DNA of 13,092 nucleotides, from assembly GCA_049613665.1 (NCBI GenBank), contig JBMZCV010000144.1:1-13092 (forward strand). Reading direction: 5' to 3'. The notes under the pieces were generated by a model. That model ran no database searches. It worked only from the letters and a program-made list of their open reading frames with translations, and was not told the origin of the DNA. The stretch's first letter is position 1, and each line of letters opens with the position of its first letter. The translations under genes and the position numbers were made by a program. Shown piece after piece: positions 8,243 to 13,092 of this stretch. This DNA is from JBMZCV01 sp049613665. Its GTDB lineage: Bacteria; Bacteroidota; Bacteroidia; Chitinophagales; UBA2359.

Positions 8243-8626
8243 ATGAATACACTAACTATAAAAGACGAAACCGCAGCAGGCCGTGTTTTGCATCAAATTT
8301 TATTAGAATTTGAACATGAATATATTTCTGTGAAACAACTTATAGAAGCTCGCATAAAAGCAGAAATAAAGCGATATGAAAAAGATATAGATAGCTATAA
8401 AAAAGGATTGGTTTTGCCAACAAATTTAGAAAAACGCTTGAACAATAAAAAAGCACCAAAAATTGATGTCGAAAAACAGTTGTATATCGCTTTGCAGGCT
8501 TTTCAAAACAATGGATTTTTCATTTTGGTAGATGATGAGCAAGTGGAAGAATTAGAAGACAAATTTTTGATTGATGAAACAACGCAAGTTTCTTTTATCA
8601 AGCTAACACCGCTTGTTGGAGGCTAA
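8243..8626 (+). CDS. Small conserved hypothetical protein preceding the DUF4132 gene
   Basis: This is a 127-aa soluble protein with no signal peptide or membrane segment. The middle (residues 30-75) is a highly charged K/E-rich helical stretch. The C-terminal part (about 80-127) has a short domain with FFILVDDEQVEELEDKF and ends in FIKLTPLVGG. That C-terminal signature resembles small proteins I recall next to DUF4132/MolR-type genes, which end in variants of FLRLVPLVGG; this is from memory, not a search. The gene is 59 bp upstream of the DUF4132 gene on the same strand with no terminator between them, so the two are probably co-transcribed and may act together. No enzyme motif is visible. 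Confidence 0.8.
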   Translation: MNTLTIKDETAAGRVLHQILLEFEHEYISVKQLIEARIKAEIKRYEKDIDSYKKGLVLPTNLEKRLNNKKAPKIDVEKQLYIALQAFQNNGFFILVDDEQVEELEDKFLIDETTQVSFIKLTPLVGG

Positions 8627-8685
8627 AAAATAAGTCATAATTCCATTCAAAACTTAGTAATTTATTCAAAAAAAGAAAAAAAATA

Positions 8686-11268
8686 ATGTTCGATTTTTTC
8701 AAAAACCAAACGGCAGAAAATGATAAGTTGAAAAAGCTTATCGCAACGCTCAACACAAAAGTACGTTATATTTATAGTGCCAATGATTTGTCTGGCACAG
8801 CAGAATACGACGACTTAAAAAAGTTGAGTTTTGAGGAGCAAAAAACGCTAGTGAATCAACTTACTTTTATCATTGTAGCTTTTTCGCTAAAACGGGCGAC
8901 TGCTGACGATAGACATACTTATAGTTCCAATGATATTGAATATTACGGCACATCTATTGCGTTTTCGATACAGACTGGCGTGCTTCGCAGAAAATTGAAC
9001 TATACAGAAACCGAATGGATTGAAATGTTTAAAGGTTTTAGATTAGCGGTAGAAAAACTATCTGCTTTTGAAAGTTTTCATTTCCATTTTCATCAGTTTC
9101 CTATCAATTACGCCATTAAACAAATAGAATATTACCTAAAAAAGAATAAACCTTCGGCAGAACTAACGGCTTTCATCGAAGAAATGCTGAAATGGAAAGA
9201 ATTTGATGTAACTGAAAATAGGTATTATTCTGGTAGCGATATGACCAAAGCGGCTAAAAAACTAAAATCTTTGCTACTAAAAGAAGGAACAGTACCGACT
9301 TTTCGCTTAAAAGCAGAAGATATTGGCGAAGATGTGCATCAAGTTATAGATTCTATTGCAAAAAACAAAACAATTTTTGAGCAAATTTTTCATATTGCGT
9401 CCAACGCTTCCAACGCAAAACCACCTAAAAAGTTTATTGATGAAGTTACCAAACATCAAAACGAAATTGGCTTAGATGTGTTTAGAAAAACGGCACATCA
9501 AATTTTGCAAATACCAATGAAACATAAGCCTATCGAAAAAACGACAACTTATCAGTATAATCGTGGCAGTTACGATTATACAGAGACTACTTATTTGTGC
9601 CAACCAAATCAGCAATTCATAAAAGGTATGGTTTGGACAATGAACCGTTTTTCGGACAAAGAAACCATACATATTTTGAGTAAATTGTGCGAAAAATCTT
9701 ATACTAAAATTGCAGGAAAAGGCCCTGCGGCAGCTTCTATTGGCAATGCTTGCGTTTATATTTTGGGCAATATGCGTGGCAAAGATGGTTTGGGTGCTTT
9801 GTCTCGTTTGAAGCTAAAAGTTAGGCAAAACAATGTCAAAAAAACAATTGACAAACATTTGCTAGAAGGTGCTAAAAAATACAATGTTTCTGTTGAGGAG
9901 TTGAAGGAAATGGCTGTTCCAGAATTTCGTTTAGAGCAAGGAAAAAAGACAATAATATTTGATGATTATGAGTTGCAAGTTTCTATCGAAGGCAGAAAAG
10001 TAGCACAACAATGGATAAAGCCAGACGGCAAACCCATGAAAAGTGTGCCGAGTGCGGTGAAAAAAAGTACGGCTTTGACAAATAAGTTGAAAGCGGTGCG
10101 AAAAGAAGTAAAAGACATTCAAAAAGTATATTCGGCTCAAAAAGCTAGAATAGACAATCAATTTATTTTAGATAGAAGTTGGAATTTTGGCGATTTCCAA
10201 AAATATTATTTGAATCATGGCGTGGTCTCTCCTATCGCTAAAAAACTAATTTGGACTTTTACGAAAGGCGACAAAACGACAAACGCTATTTTTGTAGATG
10301 AAAAATGGTACAACGAAAAAAATGAATTAATAGATTGGATAGACACAGAAACAAATGTAAAACTGTTTCATCCTGTCAATGCCGATGAAGCGACTATCAT
10401 TGCGTGGCGAGAAAAAATGATAGAATTGGAATGGAAGCAGCCGATAAAGCAAGCTTTTAGAGAGATTTACATTCTGACAGATGCCGAAATTAATACTCGC
10501 ACTTATTCCAATAGAATGGCGGCTCACATTTTGAAGCAGCATCAATTTAGTTCGTTGGCCAATTTGCGAGGCTGGAAATATTCGCTGATGGGTGCTTTTG
10601 ATGATGGCATAAATAGCCAAATTTGCAAAAAACATTTGCCTGAATATAATATGACTGCGGAATATTGGATTGATGAAATGTATCAAGATGATGCTTTTAA
10701 CGACACAGGCATTTGGCTATATATCGCTACCGACCAAGTGAAATTTAAAGACGAAAATGGCGAAGTGATAGAAATGGTAAATGTGCCAAAAATGGTTTTT
10801 ACAGAAATCATGCGTGATGTCGATATGTTTGTAGGCGTGTGCAGCGTAGGAAACGACCCTCAATGGATGGACAACAATGGCGACCGACAAACTAACCGAG
10901 ATTATTGGACTTCTTACTCTTTCGGCGACTTGACGGAAATAGCGAAAACTCGTAAAACGATTTTGCAACGCTTATTGCCTCGCCTCAAAAAGATTAGAGA
11001 TAAAGCACATATAGATGGCAAGTTTTTGGTTGTGAAAGGTACATTGCGAACCTACAAAATTCATATCGGTAGCGGCAATATTTTGATGGAGCCAAACGAC
11101 CAATATTTGTGTATCGTGCCTGCTCGCTCTGCCGAAAATGCAACGCAAAAAGTATTTATTCCTTTTGAGGGCGATAAAGGCTTGTCTATTGTGTTGAGTA
11201 AAGCGTTTTTGCTCGTGGCAGATAATAAGATTACGGATAGTACGATTACTAGCCAGATAAATAGGTAA
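8686..11268 (+). CDS. DUF4132 family protein with DUF7737-like C-terminus (MolR-like, no WGR domain)
   Basis: This is an 860-aa soluble protein. The N-terminal 400 residues are mostly helical and not recognised. From about residue 445 it follows the DUF4132 pattern: DGKPMKSVPSAVKK, an LKAVRKEVKDIQKVYSAQKAR helix with RSWNFGDFQKYYLNHGVVS, then LFHPVNADE (HP from 562), KQPIKQAFREIYILTDAE (QP at 585) and TYSNRMAAHILKQHQF (from 606). The C-terminus matches the DUF7737 pattern: RLLPRLKKI (from 762), LRTYKIHIGSGNILMEPND (787-805) and QYLCIVPARS. Family members include E. coli MolR, whose role is unclear; many have an N-terminal WGR domain, absent here. In other genomes DUF4132 proteins can accompany MoxR ATPase, VWA, SWIM and DUF5682 genes, but none is in this window. 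The start is ATG behind an A-rich leader. No catalytic function can be assigned. Confidence 0.85.
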   Translation: MFDFFKNQTAENDKLKKLIATLNTKVRYIYSANDLSGTAEYDDLKKLSFEEQKTLVNQLTFIIVAFSLKRATADDRHTYSSNDIEYYGTSIAFSIQTGVLRRKLNYTETEWIEMFKGFRLAVEKLSAFESFHFHFHQFPINYAIKQIEYYLKKNKPSAELTAFIEEMLKWKEFDVTENRYYSGSDMTKAAKKLKSLLLKEGTVPTFRLKAEDIGEDVHQVIDSIAKNKTIFEQIFHIASNASNAKPPKKFIDEVTKHQNEIGLDVFRKTAHQILQIPMKHKPIEKTTTYQYNRGSYDYTETTYLCQPNQQFIKGMVWTMNRFSDKETIHILSKLCEKSYTKIAGKGPAAASIGNACVYILGNMRGKDGLGALSRLKLKVRQNNVKKTIDKHLLEGAKKYNVSVEELKEMAVPEFRLEQGKKTIIFDDYELQVSIEGRKVAQQWIKPDGKPMKSVPSAVKKSTALTNKLKAVRKEVKDIQKVYSAQKARIDNQFILDRSWNFGDFQKYYLNHGVVSPIAKKLIWTFTKGDKTTNAIFVDEKWYNEKNELIDWIDTETNVKLFHPVNADEATIIAWREKMIELEWKQPIKQAFREIYILTDAEINTRTYSNRMAAHILKQHQFSSLANLRGWKYSLMGAFDDGINSQICKKHLPEYNMTAEYWIDEMYQDDAFNDTGIWLYIATDQVKFKDENGEVIEMVNVPKMVFTEIMRDVDMFVGVCSVGNDPQWMDNNGDRQTNRDYWTSYSFGDLTEIAKTRKTILQRLLPRLKKIRDKAHIDGKFLVVKGTLRTYKIHIGSGNILMEPNDQYLCIVPARSAENATQKVFIPFEGDKGLSIVLSKAFLLVADNKITDSTITSQINR

Positions 11269-11406
11269 TTAAGATATTTTTTGTAAAGGGAAAGCTTGCT
11301 TAATATTTGTTTTTTCGAGTGAAATGTTTTATAATGTGATATTATTCAAAATAATTATTTTTCTATATAAATATTTTTTTTTGTAGAAAATTCTAAATAT
11401 TGCAAA

Positions 11407-11730
11407 ATGAAACATTTAATTCAACTAGAATCTAACGAAAAAGAAATAATAAATATCCCAATCTGGAAATTATTGAACGAATCTGATATTGAATTTGAAA
11501 ACAAAGACTTGGCATTAACTGAAAAAATGATTGAGAGAGTAAAAATAAAATTTACCTATCAAGATAATGTTTATTGGGGAAAAACTGACAGAATGATAAT
11601 ACACCAAATTGGAAAAAGAATATATGGTAATAAATATAGAAATGCTTATCATCCCATTCTTCAAAATTGGACTTCTGATTTCAATTCAAATCTAACAGCT
11701 TTTAAAACCAAGATAGTTAATACACTGTAA
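11407..11730 (+). CDS. N-terminal fragment of the split hypothetical gene
   Basis: This 107-aa ORF holds residues 1-104 of the ancestral protein. The last residues and the TAA stop (11728-11730) come from the left terminal repeat of the element. It contains a mixed charged region (NEKEIINIPIWKLLNES) and a basic, aromatic stretch (IGKRIYGNKYRNAYHPILQNW). It starts with ATG 138 bp after the DUF4132 gene; the gap is AT-rich with no clear terminator or promoter. The family is not recognised. Confidence 0.6.
   Translation: MKHLIQLESNEKEIINIPIWKLLNESDIEFENKDLALTEKMIERVKIKFTYQDNVYWGKTDRMIIHQIGKRIYGNKYRNAYHPILQNWTSDFNSNLTAFKTKIVNTL
11716..11720. repeat. Target-site duplication, left copy (gttaa)
   Basis: It directly abuts the left terminal repeat and is identical to 11951-11955. 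It lies in the reading frame of the interrupted gene as GTT-AA. The match extends to tagttaa if the last two bases of the right terminus are counted, so the duplication may be 5 or 7 bp. Confidence 0.8.
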
Positions 11731-11761
11731 AGTAAGTTTGTTATAGTTTTAAAGATGTGAA

Positions 11762-11837
11762 AAATGACATATTTCTAAAACTACAATAGCTCATGATTTT
11801 TTAGATTTGACAATTTTGGCTAAAAAATATGTCATTT
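11762..11837. repeat. Internal 13-bp inverted repeat of the element
   Basis: The arms aaatgacatattt (11762-11774) and its complement (11825-11837) enclose 50 nt. The pairing continues imperfectly on both sides. It forms the left half of the element's two-hairpin layout. Confidence 0.65.
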
Positions 11838-11867
11838 CTTCTTTGTCATTTAAAAAAATTAGCTTAT

Positions 11868-11892
11868 GTGACAGGTTTTAAAAACCTGTCAC
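11868..11892. repeat. 25-bp perfect palindrome inside the element
   Basis: The 12-nt arms gtgacaggtttt and its complement surround a central a. Outside them one G-T wobble and one A-T pair extend the stem (11866-11894). Palindromes of this type are, to my recollection, dispersed in Bacteroidota genomes. It holds the same relative position as the palindrome at 79-111 but has different arm sequences. Confidence 0.8.
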
Positions 11893-11902
11893 GTCTGAAC
11901 AA

Positions 11903-12751
11903 ATGAATAACTTTTTTGCAAAAACTATAATAAACTTACTTTACAGTGTAGTTAAAGCCATTCAAAAATATAAACTTGTAATGAAAGTAATTCCTCTTTA
12001 CAACAAAATTTATGGCTTTGTTTCTGAAAAATACGAACCTACAAGTCAAATATTATTTAGACAAAAATTATTAGAGGCTATGAGTGAACGAAATGTATTT
12101 GACATAAATGATTCAAAAATGTATAAGTCCAACAAAAGTGATAAATACAGTCCAATAAAAGAATACTTTACATACACAGGTAATAGTAAACACATTATTG
12201 CTAAAGCAGGAATTACCTATGGTTTAAATAATGGATACGGTGCTTATTCTGTGCATTGGGTACGAAAAGTTCAAGAATCTGAAACTTGGTTAGCTCCAAT
12301 GAAACTTCAACAAGACTTTGAGTTTAAATGGAAAAATAATCCTGTGAATCATGATAATTCTTCAAACCAAGAAATGCTTAGGTTTGTTGATTTTATAGTT
12401 GCACAAGCAACTCAAGTTGTTAAAGAAACAGACAATATGATTGAAAGTACTTCACAAAAAACTTGCGATATAAAAACTAGAGAAGAGTTTTTAGCACTTC
12501 TAAAGATAGCTCGTAGTACAAAACAACGTATCAGAACAGCATTATCATCAAAATTTTTAGAAAAAGGTAATACCCTGTTTTGTTTTAGTGAAGCAATACG
12601 TGAAGTTGGTACATTTGAAAAAGCTGTACAAAAAAAAACAAAAAGGTTATTAATTGAAATTGGAACAAATATTTTAAAGGAGAAAAAGATTGAGACTTAT
12701 ATAAATGATAAAGTTGATATTGTTCTTACAGGAAAGTATGATTGGTATTGA
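11903..12751 (+). CDS. C-terminal fragment of the split hypothetical gene
   Basis: This is a 282-codon ORF whose first 16 codons, including the ATG, lie in the element (11903-11950). Residues from V17 on belong to the ancestral protein. A native Met at residue 27 (11981) is an alternative start that would avoid element sequence. Visible segments include EYFTYTGNSKHIIAKAGITYG, HWVRKVQESETWLAPMK, and a long helical C-terminal half with basic patches. No family is recognised. Whether it is translated is unknown. Confidence 0.6.
   Translation: MNNFFAKTIINLLYSVVKAIQKYKLVMKVIPLYNKIYGFVSEKYEPTSQILFRQKLLEAMSERNVFDINDSKMYKSNKSDKYSPIKEYFTYTGNSKHIIAKAGITYGLNNGYGAYSVHWVRKVQESETWLAPMKLQQDFEFKWKNNPVNHDNSSNQEMLRFVDFIVAQATQVVKETDNMIESTSQKTCDIKTREEFLALLKIARSTKQRIRTALSSKFLEKGNTLFCFSEAIREVGTFEKAVQKKTKRLLIEIGTNILKEKKIETYINDKVDIVLTGKYDWY
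11951..11955. repeat. Target-site duplication, right copy (gttaa)
   Basis: It directly follows the right terminal repeat and is identical to 11716-11720. Codons GTT-AAA of the downstream ORF begin here, in the same phase as the left copy in its ORF. Confidence 0.8.
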
Positions 12752-12802
12752 TTATTGTGTCATATACACATTCGTCTAGTAAGTAAACAATAATATTTTT
12801 TG
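12751..12802 (+). terminator. Weak terminator-like hairpin after the split gene
   Basis: The 8-nt arms attattgt (12751-12758) and acaataat (12787-12794) are followed by a run of T. A smaller inner hairpin tgtgtcatatacaca overlaps the left arm. The stem is almost all A-T, so the call is tentative. Confidence 0.3.
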
Positions 12803-12829
12803 TAATTTAAGCCAAAAGTGTAAAATCAA

Positions 12830-13066
12830 ATGAAATACCAAAAACACATCAGATTTGATTGGGCAATAAAACGCCTATTGAGACAAAAAGCAAATTTTAG
12901 TATTTTAGAAGGGTTTTTGAGTGAACTGCTCAAAGACGATATTCATATTTTAGAAATTATTGATACAGAAAGTAATCAAGAAACGGAAGTCGATAAATTT
13001 AATCGAGTAGATATTTTAGTAAAAGATAAAAAAGGTGAAATCATCATTAGACCTGTTACTTATTAA
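12830..13066 (+). pseudogene. Truncated Rpn family/PDDEXK_2 nuclease (transposase-like), N-terminus only
   Basis: The 78-codon ORF begins MKYQKHIRFDWAIKRLLRQK and continues FSILEGFLSELLKDDI and ESNQETEVDKFNRVDILV. These are hallmarks of the Rpn/PD-(D/E)XK nuclease family transposase N-terminus. D61 in RVDILV is the expected first catalytic acidic residue. Family proteins continue after KGE-III with an I-E-V-Q type strand carrying the second catalytic acidic residue; here the sequence turns into RPVTY and stops at 13064-13066. No other frame after 13048 continues the domain, so this looks like a junction with foreign DNA rather than a simple frameshift. Full members are about 250-320 aa. An inactive remnant is the likeliest reading. 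Confidence 0.8.
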
Positions 13067-13092
13067 GTCATTTTGTTTGTTTTGTGTTATTA

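Larger units (their letters stand above)
11721..11950. mobile_element. 230-bp non-autonomous inverted-repeat element (MITE-like)
   Basis: The terminal inverted repeats are 30 nt: 11721-11750 (tacactgtaaagtaagtttg then ttatagtttt) and 11921-11950, its complement with a single mismatch at 11931. The 5-mer gttaa lies directly outside both ends (11716-11720 and 11951-11955), as expected of a target-site duplication. The element has no transposase and would depend on one elsewhere. Inside are a 13-bp inverted pair (11762-11774 with 11825-11837) and a 25-bp palindrome (11868-11892). An exact TAnnTTTG box (tagatttg, 11802-11809) points rightward and could drive the downstream ORF, but no -33 TTG is seen. 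The near-identical ends and exact target repeat suggest recent insertion. The transposase family is not identified. Confidence 0.88.
11407..12751 (+). pseudogene. Hypothetical gene split by an inverted-repeat element
   Basis: Two ORFs in different frames (11407-11730 and 11903-12751) flank the element at 11721-11950. Taking out 235 bp (the element plus one copy of the gttaa target repeat) joins GTT-AA (11716-11720) to A-GCC (11956-11959), giving V-K-A, and restores one reading frame of 369 codons. The reconstructed protein runs from MKHLIQLESNEKE to VLTGKYDWY. It has no signal peptide or obvious membrane segment and no motif I recognise. The C-terminal third is helical with basic clusters (KIARSTKQRIRTALSSK; KKTKRLLIEIG). 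The exact reconstruction makes the disruption well supported; the function is unknown. Either half could still be expressed. Confidence 0.85.

Noticed and set aside
8243..11268. Complete MoxR-VWA-SWIM-DUF4132 type defence or conflict system
   Set aside because: Only the DUF4132 gene and its small partner are present. No ATPase, VWA, SWIM or DUF5682 gene is in the window, so a defence claim is not supported.
11721..11950. TA target duplication (IS630/mariner-like ends starting at cactg)
   Set aside because: The termini also fit TA...TA, but that model ignores the exact gttaa repeat outside and leaves an in-frame stop after removal. The 5-bp model restores the ORF.

Overview
The window is AT-rich chromosomal DNA from a member of the Bacteroidota, probably a Cytophagia-type lineage. 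The evidence is a short group-1 sigma factor without region 1.1 (starts MRQLKI, ends LKTYLG), a Bacteroidota-sized TamB, A-rich rather than Shine-Dalgarno leaders, and TAnnTTTG-type -7 boxes. The genus cannot be named from the sequence alone.

Layout. 1-165 is the right-hand end of a small palindromic repeat element cut by the window edge. 166-792 holds no gene. The housekeeping part follows: the primary sigma factor (793-1659, +) with a strong hairpin terminator, then tamB (1925-6787, +; envelope biogenesis). A convergent gene for a small exported beta-propeller of the SdiA-regulated/YjiK type lies at 6842-7708 (-). A 534-bp divergent intergenic region (7709-8242) is full of dyads. It separates that gene from a two-gene unit: a 127-aa conserved small protein (8243-8626) and an 860-aa DUF4132-family protein with a DUF7737-like C-terminus and no WGR domain (8686-11268).

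The right end (11407-13092) is decaying accessory DNA. The two apparent genes at 11407-11730 and 11903-12751 are the halves of one gene of unrecognised family. They are split by a 230-bp non-autonomous inverted-repeat element (11721-11950) with 30-bp terminal inverted repeats (29/30 identical) and a 5-bp target duplication, gttaa. Removing the element and one target copy (235 bp) rejoins the halves in frame as a 369-codon ORF. The element itself supplies the stop codon of the left half and the ATG of the right half. The fragment at 1-165 ends in a sequence matching this element's terminus at 17 of 19 positions and carries a palindrome at a comparable distance from that end, so both appear to belong to one repeat family. 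The last gene (12830-13066) is the N-terminus of an Rpn/PDDEXK_2-type nuclease, cut off just before its expected E-x-Q catalytic motif.

The most notable result is this element family and the gene it broke. The DUF4132 pair is the most system-like gene set, but no known partner genes are visible and its function is unknown.
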